The notes below the pieces were generated by a model. The model was not told where the DNA came from. It made no database searches and worked only from the letters and a program-made list of their open reading frames with translations. Positions 10,102 to 18,351 of a stretch of DNA of 64,000 bases are shown piece after piece. The DNA comes from Pseudomonas cannabina (GTDB lineage: Bacteria > Pseudomonadota > Gammaproteobacteria > Pseudomonadales > Pseudomonadaceae). A program made the translations under genes and the position numbers. Location of the stretch: assembly GCF_900100365.1 (NCBI RefSeq), contig NZ_FNKU01000001.1, positions 3,782,001 through 3,846,000 on the forward strand. Direction: 5' to 3'. The stretch's first letter is position 1, and each line of letters opens with the position of its first letter.

Positions 10102-12408
10102 CTACTGAGCAGCAGGCCCCGGCGGGTTGGCACCCTTGGGCAGACCGAGCGGTGCAGGTGCCGGCGCTGAAGGCGTGGCCGCAGCCGGGTCCGACGGCGC
10201 AGGCGGCCCTTCGGCTTCCGTGCCCGCCTGCGGGTTATTCAAGCCCGGCGCCATGACCATCTGTGGATAAGTCTGCGCAAAGCGCACGTTCGGATTCTTA
10301 TCCACAAGCCGCTTGAGACGCTCGTTGAATGCGCGCCCCACAGCGTACTGACCGCCGGAGGAGGTACGGAACTGCGCGGTCAACACCATGCCGTTGAGGT
10401 CCATGCTGTCGACACCGAACACTTCCAGCGGCCCTTGCAGGTTGTGCTTGAGCAGGATGTCTTCGCTGATCGACTGACCGGTTTCACGGATCAGCGCCAG
10501 TGCGTCGTCAATGTCGGAGTCATAGGTAAACCGCACCGAGAAAAACGCATACGCAAATTGCCGAGACTGATTGGTAACCGCCTTGATCTGCCCGAACGGC
10601 ACCGAGTGCACAAAACCCTTGCCGTCGCGCAGGCGCACGGTCCGGATCGTCAGGCTTTCGACCGTCCCGGAATGGCCGGTGCTGAGTACCACCCAGTCGC
10701 CGACCGAGAAGGTGTCTTCAATGATGATGAACAGCCCGGTGATCACATCCTGAACCAGTTGCTGTGAACCAAAGCCGATGGCCAGACCGACCACACCGGC
10801 ACCGGCCAGCAGCGGCGCGACGTTGATCCCCAGATTGGCCATGGTGGTGATGGCGCAGATCACCACCAGGATGATTTTCACCGCATTGCGCAGCAGCGGC
10901 AGAATGGTCTTGATGCGCGTGCTCGGCTGGCGCCCGCTGCGTTGGTTTACGGGCGGTTTGAGGGCTTCTTGAATCGCCGTGTCGAGCACCACCCACAACA
11001 GCCAGGTGATCACGAATATCAGGCCGATGCTGCTCAGCGAATCACTGATCACCCGGCCAAGGGTATTGCGCTGGGCGAACTCGAACATCGAGAAACCCCA
11101 GATACGCCCCAGCACTTCGATGAACGTGATCGCCAGCGCGATGCGCAACACTGCGTACACAAGGCTCAGCAGCCGCGCCTTATAGACGTGCCCGCCGCGC
11201 CCAAGGGATTCGGCCGGTTTGAACATGTGCTGAAACACAGTGCTCAGGAACACCGTTGCGATCAGCAAAATGGTGGTGAACAGCGCGCAGCGCAGCGCTT
11301 CCTGGCTGTCTTCGCCGGCACCGATCAGGTTGATCGCCGAGACCAGAATCATCAGCAGGATCGGCAAGTGCCACAGGTTCGAAAATATCTTCAGCGATTG
11401 TTGCAGCGCAGGCCGGTGCAGGCGACTGCTCAGTGAGCGGTTGCGAATCAGGTGCGCCACCGGGCGACGCACTTTGATGATCAGCATGCAGAACACCACC
11501 GACGCGAACAGCCCGGTAAACACCGCGACGCTGGTGGTGACGTTGCTGCCCAGTTGGCGGGCGATCTGCGGGCTGGTCAGCGCATCGCTGAGCGCCGCCA
11601 GGAAGCCCACCACGAACAACGGCTTTGGCGCGTAGCGACGAATCATGCGCACGGCTGCGCGCTTGTGACCGGAGTTGAACATCACGATCACGCACAGCAG
11701 CACCGACGTCGAAACGATGCCGCTGCTGGTGGCGTAAGCGAAACACAGCGCCAGCGCCCGGCCGACCGAGGACGGCATGAAGTGGCTGACGTACAGCGTC
11801 AGCGGCAAGCAGATGATCGCCGGCAAGGTGAACGGCAATACGTATTTGAGCAGCGCCTGGCTGCGTTCACGCACCCGGATGAACGCCGTCCGGCACAAGC
11901 GCACGGCGGCGAAGCGGCCCAACGTTGTCAGCACCGCGAACGACCCGATCCACACGAACGACAGGGCCAGGAAGTCGCCGACCACGCTCCAGGGAGAACG
12001 CGTGGTGCGCTTGTTGACCAGCTTTTCCAGCTCGTCGGCCGCACGGTCGGCGCGCAAACGCCAGGCGTCGAACAGGTTGTCGTCTAGATTGAGCTTCTGC
12101 TGGACGTCATCGATGCTGGTACTGATCGCACCCAGCAGACCGCCCCGCACAAGCAACTCCGCCGCAGGATCAGCCGCAGCCGGGTCGGCCGCCGCGTCTG
12201 ACTTGGCATCGGTTTTGTCAGCGGCTTTTTCATCCGGTTTGGCGGCGGGTTTGTCCGCCGCCTTGCTGTCGGCCTTGTCCGCTGCCTTGTCGTCGGCAGG
12301 CACCGCAGCGCCCATTGGCAACGCGGGAACATCGGCCGCCTGAAGATTGAAGCTGCCTGCGAATAACAATAGACCCGACAGGATCAAGATTTTCAGCTGA
12401 GACGCCAC
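10102..12408 (-). CDS. mechanosensitive ion channel, MscS family, YbiO-like (768 aa)
   Basis: This family opens in response to membrane tension during osmotic downshock. The GTG at 12408 is chosen because AAGGAG lies about 6 bases upstream; a TTG at 12423 would include that site. It gives a signal peptide ending LQA at about residue 22. A low-complexity region (about 30-80) follows, made of ADKxDxKA-type repeats. About ten hydrophobic segments come next, then the MscS pore and beta domain (LLAGAGVVGLAIGFGSQ and GDWVVLSTGHSGTVE) at about 525-620, and a Pro/Ala-rich tail. Length and long N-terminal membrane region resemble E. coli YbiO. It is divergent from the alpha/beta hydrolase gene. Confidence 0.9.
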   Translation of the reverse strand: MASQLKILILSGLLLFAGSFNLQAADVPALPMGAAVPADDKAADKADSKAADKPAAKPDEKAADKTDAKSDAAADPAAADPAAELLVRGGLLGAISTSIDDVQQKLNLDDNLFDAWRLRADRAADELEKLVNKRTTRSPWSVVGDFLALSFVWIGSFAVLTTLGRFAAVRLCRTAFIRVRERSQALLKYVLPFTLPAIICLPLTLYVSHFMPSSVGRALALCFAYATSSGIVSTSVLLCVIVMFNSGHKRAAVRMIRRYAPKPLFVVGFLAALSDALTSPQIARQLGSNVTTSVAVFTGLFASVVFCMLIIKVRRPVAHLIRNRSLSSRLHRPALQQSLKIFSNLWHLPILLMILVSAINLIGAGEDSQEALRCALFTTILLIATVFLSTVFQHMFKPAESLGRGGHVYKARLLSLVYAVLRIALAITFIEVLGRIWGFSMFEFAQRNTLGRVISDSLSSIGLIFVITWLLWVVLDTAIQEALKPPVNQRSGRQPSTRIKTILPLLRNAVKIILVVICAITTMANLGINVAPLLAGAGVVGLAIGFGSQQLVQDVITGLFIIIEDTFSVGDWVVLSTGHSGTVESLTIRTVRLRDGKGFVHSVPFGQIKAVTNQSRQFAYAFFSVRFTYDSDIDDALALIRETGQSISEDILLKHNLQGPLEVFGVDSMDLNGMVLTAQFRTSSGGQYAVGRAFNERLKRLVDKNPNVRFAQTYPQMVMAPGLNNPQAGTEAEGPPAPSDPAAATPSAPAPAPLGLPKGANPPGPAAQ

Positions 12409-12728
12409 GCAGTTCTCCTTCAATGGTCAGGTCCAGGGAGCTTCAAACCCAAGGAACTGATTCCGGTTTGCCCGGCAAGTTCGCTTTGCCCAGCGAAATA
12501 CAATGAGCCGATGTTTCAAGAAACGTCTCTATAACAGCCATCGAGTATGGCCTCTGCGACGTTCCGACTGAACTATGCCCCACGCCCAATGCCGGAAAAC
12601 ATGAGCATGAAGCTATCAGAGCGATGTTACGCGCCTGCACGCGATCAAAACGCTCGACTAGAGTGAAACCTGATTTACAAACCGCACAATAGCGCTTGCC
12701 TGACCCACCTGACACGAGAGGAATCTGC

Positions 12729-13547
12729 ATGAGCACGTTCACCACGCAAGACGGAACCGAGATCTACTACAAAGACTGGGGCACGGGCAAACCGGTACTG
12801 TTCAGCCACGGCTGGCCACTGGATGCGGACATGTGGGAATACCAGATGGAATACCTCAGCAGCCGGGGCTACCGCACCATCGCCTTCGACCGCCGTGGCT
12901 TTGGCCGTTCCAGCCAGCCGTGGACCGGCTACGATTACGACACGTTCGCTGACGACATCGCAGCCCTGATCGAGCACCTCGACCTGCGCGACGTGACACT
13001 GGTCGGTTTTTCGATGGGCGGCGGCGACGTGACACGCTACATCGCAAAATATGGCAGCGCACGGGTTGCCAAACTGGCCCTGCTAGGCGCAGTCACGCCG
13101 TTTTTCCTCAAGACTGAAGACAACCCGGAAGGCGTTGACGCGTCGGTATTCGAGGGCATCAAGCAAGGCCTGCTCAAGGACCGAGCTCAGTTCATCAGCG
13201 ACTTTGCCACGCCGTTCTATGGCCTCAATAAAGAGCAGAAAGTATCCGGGGGCGTGCTGACCCAGACCCTGAACATCGCCCTGCTCGCCTCGCTCAAAGG
13301 CACGCTGGACTGCGTCACGGCGTTCTCCGCGACCGATTTCCGTCCAGACATGGCGAAGATCGATGTACCGACGCTGGTTATTCACGGCGATGGCGATCAG
13401 GTGGTGCCGTTCGAGGCATCGGGCAAGCGCGCAGCTGCAATGATCAAGGACGCTGAACTGAAGGTTTATCCGGGTGCGCCACACGGTTTTGCCGTGACGC
13501 ATGCGCAGCGTTTGAACGAGGATTTGCTGGCGTTCATCGAGGGCTGA
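12729..13547 (+). CDS. alpha/beta hydrolase, non-heme chloroperoxidase/arylesterase type
   Basis: The 272-aa protein begins MSTFTTQDGTEIYYKDWG, the classic start of cofactor-free haloperoxidases and arylesterases. The oxyanion motif FSHGWPLDADMW is at about residues 24-35. The catalytic triad is readable: Ser95 in GFSMGGG, Asp223 in HGDGDQVVP and His252 in APHGF. Such enzymes hydrolyse aryl esters and can show perhydrolase (bromo- or chloroperoxidase) activity. The start at 12729 has GAGAGGAA about 7 bases upstream. It appears monocistronic, since a hairpin lies 48 bp after its stop. Confidence 0.92.
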   Translation: MSTFTTQDGTEIYYKDWGTGKPVLFSHGWPLDADMWEYQMEYLSSRGYRTIAFDRRGFGRSSQPWTGYDYDTFADDIAALIEHLDLRDVTLVGFSMGGGDVTRYIAKYGSARVAKLALLGAVTPFFLKTEDNPEGVDASVFEGIKQGLLKDRAQFISDFATPFYGLNKEQKVSGGVLTQTLNIALLASLKGTLDCVTAFSATDFRPDMAKIDVPTLVIHGDGDQVVPFEASGKRAAAMIKDAELKVYPGAPHGFAVTHAQRLNEDLLAFIEG

Positions 13548-13973
13548 TACAGGATATCCAGAAGCCCCGCGTACTCGCGAATGGAAGAAATCACATGACC
13601 GTATGGCAGCGGTCATAATTAATACACACGATGAGTATTAATATCGGCAGCAGTTGAAACGGGCTCGTCGCCACCGCGTCGGGCCCGCCTTCCTTCAATG
13701 GTGAGCTGAACTCATGCCAACGCTGATCCTGCCCCATCGACTGCCCCCGCACGAACGTCGCTCCTGGCCTGAACGGTCTGCGGGCACGCGCTCCAACGCG
13801 CCCTCTTCTTTGTTGATGGCGCCGCACAGCAGCGCCGATCACGTGCCGACCGGTGTGCAGACAGCCGGCATCAGTCGACTGTCGGTCCTCACTGAAAGCC
13901 CCTGAAACAAAACCGTCGTTTACCTCACTGACCCGCGCAAGCGTGGCCCCCTGACGCCCAAGGAAAACTGTCC
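13548..13973. promoter_or_regulatory. 426-bp region upstream of the TonB receptor with two adjacent inverted repeats
   Basis: The first inverted repeat is ATGACCG (13595-13601) with CGGTCAT (13610-13616), a possible terminator for the hydrolase gene. The second begins 2 bases later: ATTAATAC (13618-13625) with GTATTAAT (13635-13642), an AT-rich palindrome that looks like an operator. The remainder holds a short frame (13714-13905) without a recognisable product. No cobalamin-riboswitch core or clear Fur box was seen. The role in controlling the receptor is inference. Confidence 0.45.
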
Positions 13974-16280
13974 ATGAACACTCGATCGACTTCGCGCGCC
14001 TCTCGATTTCCGCTAACGCGTCTCGCGCTGCTGATTTCATTGAATTCACTGTGCCTGATCAGCCCGTTCATTCAGGCCGATGACACCCTGCCTGCTCCTG
14101 TCACGCCGCCCGCCAGCGACGACACATCAGCCACGACGCTGGGCACTGTTTCGGTGATCGGCCAGGGCGAAACCCGTCAGGTGCAACGCGTTACGCAAAA
14201 AGACGTGCAGGCTTACTCCGCAGGCACCAGCCCGATGAAAGTCCTGCAACGCTTGCCGGGGGTGAATTTCCAGTCCGGTGACCCGCTGGGCCGTGAAGAA
14301 GGCAGCCAGCGCATCAGCCTGCGCGGCTTCGACATGCACCACTTGGGGTATACGCTGGATGGCGTCACGCTGGGCAACATGAGCTTTGGCAACTTCAACG
14401 GCCTGAGCATTACCCGGGCGATCATCGCGGAAAACATTGCCGCCAGCGAAGTGGCGCCCGGTATCGGCTCACTGGGTACGGCGTCGAACAGCGACCTGGG
14501 CGGCACGATCCAGTTCACCAGTGCCAACCCGGACAAGGAGTTCGGCGCACGCCTCTCGCAAACCATGGGCAGCTATGCCACTTCGCGCACGTTCATGCGC
14601 GTCGATACGGGCGAATACAACGGTCTGTCGGCTTATGTGTCGGGAGAAAAGTACGACGCCGACGCCTGGAAAGGCCACGATAACCCGCAGAAGTCCGACG
14701 CCGTGAACGCCAAGCTCAATTACAACTTCGGCAATAACCGCGTGAGCTTCTTTCACAGCACTTCGTCGCACGATGAAGCGAACCTGCCGAGCTTGTCGAA
14801 GAGCATCATCCAGCGCCTTGGCTACAACTGGAGTTATTACACGCCAAACTGGACCCGTGCCGTCAACGCCGCCAACGGCATTTATAGCGGCGGCGTGACC
14901 AGCGCAGCAGATGCGACTTATAACGCCAGCAGCCTGCGTGATGACGAGCTGGATATTCTCAACGGCAACTTCTCGCTGACCGATGATCTGGTACTGGACG
15001 CCACCGTCTATCACCATCACGACTCCGGCCGGGGCAACTCTTACTACCCGTTCATCTACACCAGCGGCGCGACGAGCGTGCCTAGCAACTCGATTCGCAG
15101 CACTCAGTACGGCATTGATCGAACCGGTTTTCAAAGTTCACTGACTTATTATCTGGGGCAGCATGAAATTCAGGGCGGGTTCTGGATTCAGTCCAACAAG
15201 AACGACATCGCCCGTTACCTGTTCGACACCACCAACGCATCGCCGCAAAACCATATCGTCAAGACTGACGGCCTGCCACTGGCCGCCACGGTACTGGAAC
15301 AGCATTACAACGATCTGACCCGGCAGTTCTATGTGCGCGACACCTACACCCTGCTCGATGATCGCCTCAAACTGGAATTCGGTGCGAAAAACACCGTCAC
15401 AACGTCGACCGCCGAAGGCAAAGGGGGCGGCTACGCCAGCGGTTCACTGGAGGCGCGAGACCGGTTCTTGCCGCAGATAGGCGCGACCTACAAACTGGAT
15501 GAGGACGACGAAGTCTTCACCTCCTACTCGGAAAACATGGCAGCGTTCCCGAGTGGCGGTTACAGCCCGTTCTTCACGACGCAGGCCGCCGTCAATGCAC
15601 AGAACGGCTTCAAGGATCTCAAGCCCGAAACCTCGAAAACCGTCGAACTGGGCCTGCGCCGCAGCACCCGACTGTATTCAGCCTCGGCGGCGGTCTACAG
15701 CACGAAGTTTGACAATCGACTGGTCGCGATCACCAACTGCACCGGCATCGTCATCTGCCAGAACGGCGTCGCCAACGTCGGCTCGGTCAGCAGCCGTGGC
15801 CTGGAACTCTCGTTCGGCCTGACGCCCGACGAACACTGGCGCTGGTCCAACTCCATGTCCTATAACCGCAGCACCTACGACGATGACTACGTCAGCGGCG
15901 GCAGAACGGTGCATGTGAAAGACAAGACCGTGGTCGACACCCCAAAACTGATGTACTCGAGCAACCTGGACTGGAACCGGGACCACTGGAACGCCGGCTT
16001 GCAAGGCAACTACGTCAGCAAGCGCTATTATACCTACACCAACGACGCCAGCGTCAGCGGCTACTGGCTGGCGAACGCCAACCTCGGTTACGACTTCGGC
16101 AAATTCGGCGCCCTGAAAGACACTACCGTCTCGCTGAACATGGTCAACCTGTTCGACAAACGCTACCTCTCCACCCTCAATACCGACGCCAGCGCGGCCG
16201 CCGATCCATCAGGCAACCTGCAAATTCTGCAGGTAGGAACACCGCGCAGTGCGTTCGTGACGCTGGGGGTGAAGCTTTGA
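13974..16280 (+). CDS. TonB-dependent outer-membrane receptor (768 aa)
   Basis: The protein imports a scarce ligand across the outer membrane using energy from TonB. A signal peptide ends near residue 36 (SPFIQA). The stretch LGTVSVIG at about 56-63 is a likely TonB box. The plug domain (about 75-200) includes KVLQRLPGVNFQSGDP, RISLRGFDM and GTASNSDLGGTIQF. The beta barrel follows to the end (AFVTLGVKL). There is no N-terminal STN signalling domain, so it is not a transducer of the FpvA/FecA type. The plug resembles receptors abundant in xanthomonads whose ligands are mostly unknown. No siderophore or cobalamin genes are beside it, so the substrate cannot be stated. Confidence 0.92.
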   Translation: MNTRSTSRASRFPLTRLALLISLNSLCLISPFIQADDTLPAPVTPPASDDTSATTLGTVSVIGQGETRQVQRVTQKDVQAYSAGTSPMKVLQRLPGVNFQSGDPLGREEGSQRISLRGFDMHHLGYTLDGVTLGNMSFGNFNGLSITRAIIAENIAASEVAPGIGSLGTASNSDLGGTIQFTSANPDKEFGARLSQTMGSYATSRTFMRVDTGEYNGLSAYVSGEKYDADAWKGHDNPQKSDAVNAKLNYNFGNNRVSFFHSTSSHDEANLPSLSKSIIQRLGYNWSYYTPNWTRAVNAANGIYSGGVTSAADATYNASSLRDDELDILNGNFSLTDDLVLDATVYHHHDSGRGNSYYPFIYTSGATSVPSNSIRSTQYGIDRTGFQSSLTYYLGQHEIQGGFWIQSNKNDIARYLFDTTNASPQNHIVKTDGLPLAATVLEQHYNDLTRQFYVRDTYTLLDDRLKLEFGAKNTVTTSTAEGKGGGYASGSLEARDRFLPQIGATYKLDEDDEVFTSYSENMAAFPSGGYSPFFTTQAAVNAQNGFKDLKPETSKTVELGLRRSTRLYSASAAVYSTKFDNRLVAITNCTGIVICQNGVANVGSVSSRGLELSFGLTPDEHWRWSNSMSYNRSTYDDDYVSGGRTVHVKDKTVVDTPKLMYSSNLDWNRDHWNAGLQGNYVSKRYYTYTNDASVSGYWLANANLGYDFGKFGALKDTTVSLNMVNLFDKRYLSTLNTDASAAADPSGNLQILQVGTPRSAFVTLGVKL

Positions 16281-16297
16281 TTTTTTCTGACGCTGAG

Positions 16298-16315
16298 CGG
16301 GCGAAGGATCGCCCG
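16298..16315 (+). terminator. hairpin after the TonB receptor gene, possible terminator
   Basis: CGGGCGA (16298-16304) pairs with TCGCCCG (16309-16315) across the tetraloop AGGA, 18 bases after the receptor stop. There is no T-run behind it, so it is only a weak intrinsic terminator or a 3'-end stabiliser. Confidence 0.4.
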
Positions 16316-16349
16316 GTCCACTGTTGAGTCAGCTGCGCGACTGACTGCT

Positions 16350-16376
16350 GTGGGAGTGAGCTCGCTCGCGAAGGCG
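16350..16376 (+). repeat. single REP sequence
   Basis: GTGGGAGTGAGCTCGCTCGC followed by GAAGGCG matches the common Pseudomonas REP form, closely related to those in the 5918-6368 block. No inverted partner lies nearby, so it is a singlet rather than a REPIN. Confidence 0.8.
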
Positions 16377-16488
16377 ATCGTTCAGTCGATGTGCATTAAG
16401 CGTTGGTTGCTAGCCCGACTGACGACGAATAGCGCACCGTGCTGCATACTCCACACCTACACAGCGCTGACCTTTATCCGGAACTCAC

Positions 16489-16728
16489 ATGACACCTAAT
16501 GCAGAACTTTACAACCCGTCCACCGAATACGCCGACAAACTGATCTCGCGCATCGGCCAGACCCCTTCGTGGATCGCCAAGCGCATCGGCGTGACGGACA
16601 AGCGCATTCGCTACATCCTTGATGGCGAAAGAACCGTAAAAGGCGAGACCACGCCGATTCAGATGACGTACACCGAGCAGTTTGCACTGGAGTGTCTGGT
16701 GGCTGAGGCGATAGCGCTGAGGAGGTAG
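16489..16728 (+). CDS. hypothetical protein, 79 aa, possible helix-turn-helix
   Basis: An ATG at 16489 opens a 79-codon frame beginning MTPNAELYNPSTEYADKLISRIG. The segment SWIAKRIGVTDKRIRYILDGER (about 27-48) has the spacing of a Cro/C1-type helix-turn-helix: a helix, a glycine turn, then a recognition-like helix. The last part (QFALECLVAEAIALRR) is a simple helix. No partner domain or signal peptide is present. It sits alone between a REP and a broken gene. A small DNA-binding protein is the most natural reading, but the family is not recognised. Confidence 0.6.
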   Translation: MTPNAELYNPSTEYADKLISRIGQTPSWIAKRIGVTDKRIRYILDGERTVKGETTPIQMTYTEQFALECLVAEAIALRR

Positions 16729-16848
16729 GGTTTTGTGATGGCGTGGTGCGCGTCGGAATATCGCTTCAGCGCTGCTGAATGTTGTCCGGACGCACCACCT
16801 CCAAGACTGCCATTGGCTTGAACATTCGAACCGCATGGAGCATCCATT

Positions 16849-16980
16849 TTGAATCTATCCTCGCCATCTCTCAATGCACTGCTCGGCGCCAGCCTCCTGA
16901 TACTCCTCAGCGGTTGTGGAACGGCCGAACCGGTACGGTTGAGCGAGAGTAAAATGTGTCGATGGAAGGACAATTTTTAA
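16849..16980 (+). pseudogene. broken lipoprotein gene (N-terminus only)
   Basis: A TTG at 16849 with GGAG 9 bases upstream opens a 43-residue frame beginning NLSSPSLNALLGAS and reaching the lipobox LLSGC, a good lipoprotein signal. After GTAEPVRLSES the frame runs into KMCRWKDNF and stops. The change of character coincides with the left arm of a 72-bp inverted-repeat element at 16951. I read this as the N-terminus of a former lipoprotein gene interrupted or truncated there. The parent family cannot be told from so little. Confidence 0.45.
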
Positions 16981-17022
16981 GGTGTCAGAGCGGGTCTGAT
17001 TCTTGATTGGTTCGACACTTTT
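16951..17022. mobile_element. short inverted-repeat element or remnant (72 bp)
   Basis: The left end AAAATGTGTCGA (16951-16962) matches the inverted right end TCGACACTTTT (17012-17022) apart from one extra base. An inner inverted repeat TCAGA/TCTGA lies at 16985-16999 around GCGGG. The shape is that of a tiny non-autonomous element or the fused ends of a lost one. It ends the lipoprotein frame at 16849. No transposase is present and the family is unknown. Confidence 0.35.
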
Positions 17023-17106
17023 GGAAACCCTGGCGAGCACCGCGCGCACGCTCAGGCCTTGATAGCGAGCTGAATGCAAAATCTGTTGGAGTAATCGGGT
17101 CGGCGA

Positions 17107-17685
17107 TCAGAACAACCCGCCCAACGAAATCGTCGCACCAGCTCCGGCCTGCAGCCCGACGTTAAGACCCGCCGCGACGATGACGCCTTTGGCCGAGCGC
17201 AGCAGGCGCGCGGTGCTGTCGTGGGGCAGAAGCATGCTGCCCATCGGCGTCAGCGTGGCGGCGGCCATGGCCAGCAGCTTGGGGTCCAGACCGAACAGCA
17301 TGGCCGAGCCGCTGGCCCCACCAAGCAAGCCCACACCTCCTTCGATGAACACACAAGCGCCCTGAAAGTCCTCGCGGACCAGGCCTCGGGCAGCGATCGA
17401 GTCTGCAACCAGCACTTGGCCGAACGCCGGAAAGTCTTCGCTTGCGCCAGCCGCCCCGACGCTTTTGCCCCGCACGTGCAAGTTGACTTTGCCGAACCGC
17501 GGCAGACGCGCGCCGACGCCCAGCCCTACACCGACCGAGCCATAACGAAACTGCTGGTCGACCCCTTTGGGATCAATCAGGGTCAGAGCACCGCCCGCAG
17601 CGGCTGCGAACACGACGGTCAATCCGCCGCTGCTGGCAGTCTTGTAGCGCCAATCGCTGACAGTGACAGGTAACGGGATTTGCAT
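17107..17685 (-). CDS. glycine-rich hydrophobic protein of unknown function, 192 aa
   Basis: The product begins MQIPLPVTVSDWRYKTASSGG and lacks a classical signal peptide. It is strongly rich in Gly and Ala, with hydrophobic stretches at about residues 22-37 (LTVVFAAAAGGALTLI), 108-135 (ACVFIEGGVGLLGGASGSAM) and 168-190 (VIVAAGLNVGLQAGAGATISLGG). The repeated small-residue pattern GxxxG is typical of segments that pack in or insert into membranes. It starts 10 bp after the DUF3592-type gene and shares its promoter. I recall similar Pseudomonas proteins of unknown function. A secreted or toxin-like partner of the membrane protein is possible, but nothing in the sequence proves it. Confidence 0.7.
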   Translation of the reverse strand: MQIPLPVTVSDWRYKTASSGGLTVVFAAAAGGALTLIDPKGVDQQFRYGSVGVGLGVGARLPRFGKVNLHVRGKSVGAAGASEDFPAFGQVLVADSIAARGLVREDFQGACVFIEGGVGLLGGASGSAMLFGLDPKLLAMAAATLTPMGSMLLPHDSTARLLRSAKGVIVAAGLNVGLQAGAGATISLGGLF

Positions 17686-17695
17686 GTGAATATCC

Positions 17696-18133
17696 TTATT
17701 GAGACCGTGCCATCAGGCACCGGCGAATCCAGGCGGCCATGTGGTAGCCGCCCCCTGCGGTGAACACGATGGCGAACAGGCCCGCCAGTAGGCTCGCGCC
17801 CCACAACGCGCCATTATCTTCAATGATCGCGGTACGGGAAGGTGCTTCAGCGCGGTAGAACACCGCCACTGGGTCGCCGACCGCGTAACCGAATATAAAC
17901 CCGCTCTCGGGGTAGCTGATCACGCTGCCCGTGGCGTCGGTGAAATCGATTTGCGGGTGACTACCGCCCGAATTCAAAGCGCTGACATGCCCTTCGGCGC
18001 GTTGCGCCTGAGCCAAAAAACCCAGGCGGTCATCGACCAGCCTGAAGGTGATATAGAGCAGGCACAGGCCCAGCGGAATGAAAACCAGCGCGCGTAGCAG
18101 ATCGCCCCGGCCGGAAGGTGGCGTCTTGGTCAT
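17696..18133 (-). CDS. DUF3592-type membrane protein, 145 aa
   Basis: The ATG at 18133 follows AAGGGAT by 5 bases. The protein has one membrane helix near the N-terminus (LLRALVFIPLGLCLLYITF, about 11-29) and another near the C-terminus (about 108-130, LWGASLLAGLFAIVFTAGG). Between them is a beta-rich loop (about 40-100) with AEGHVSALNSGGSHPQIDF and GYAVGDPVAVFY. This helix, small beta domain, helix layout with a VGDxVxV(Y/F)Y motif is the DUF3592 pattern; the function is unknown. It is the first gene of a two-gene operon with the glycine-rich protein and has a strong promoter. Confidence 0.78.
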   Translation of the reverse strand: MTKTPPSGRGDLLRALVFIPLGLCLLYITFRLVDDRLGFLAQAQRAEGHVSALNSGGSHPQIDFTDATGSVISYPESGFIFGYAVGDPVAVFYRAEAPSRTAIIEDNGALWGASLLAGLFAIVFTAGGGYHMAAWIRRCLMARSQ

Positions 18134-18134
18134 G

Positions 18135-18206
18135 GCAGATCCCTTGCGTTGTCCGTAAGCGTCGGCCATTACAATGAGCCGGGGGGATTCTGTCAATTGG
18201 GTGGGG
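18135..18206 (-). repeat. inverted repeat copy A: promoter and RBS of the DUF3592 operon
   Basis: This 72-bp stretch matches the reverse complement of 19304-19375 at 62 of 72 positions, counted by eye with no gaps. It contains the -35, the -10, the leader and the ribosome binding site, and stops at the start codon. The two copies flank 18207-19303, which carries the SDR gene. Confidence 0.85.
18168..18196 (-). promoter_or_regulatory. sigma-70 promoter of the DUF3592 operon
   Basis: Reading on the minus strand, TTGACA (18196-18191) and TGTAAT (18173-18168) are separated by exactly 17 bp. Transcription would start near 18161, about 28 bases before the ATG at 18133. The -35 is perfect and the -10 differs by one base from consensus. 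Confidence 0.75.
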
Positions 18207-18351
18207 AGGAATGCGCGTGACGGTGTCCGGATTTTGGGGCGATTACAGCGCAAACCAGCCGCGAGCTTTTTCAAGCCGTTTTTGATTTGATGTGGGTGAA
18301 AGGTGAACGTCCGTTTCTGGATAGGTCTCTTGTTTTCGCAAGTGAAACAAG

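Noticed and set aside
13714..13905. 63-codon frame in the TonB receptor leader
   Set aside because: No good ribosome binding site and a composition unlike neighbouring proteins. A leader peptide is possible but unsupported.
13548..13973. Cobalamin riboswitch upstream of the TonB receptor
   Set aside because: The conserved B12-box core was not found in the leader.
16855..17079. 74-codon minus-strand frame across the inverted-repeat element
   Set aside because: It runs antisense through the lipoprotein signal region and the element, without an RBS. It most likely reflects translated repeat sequence.
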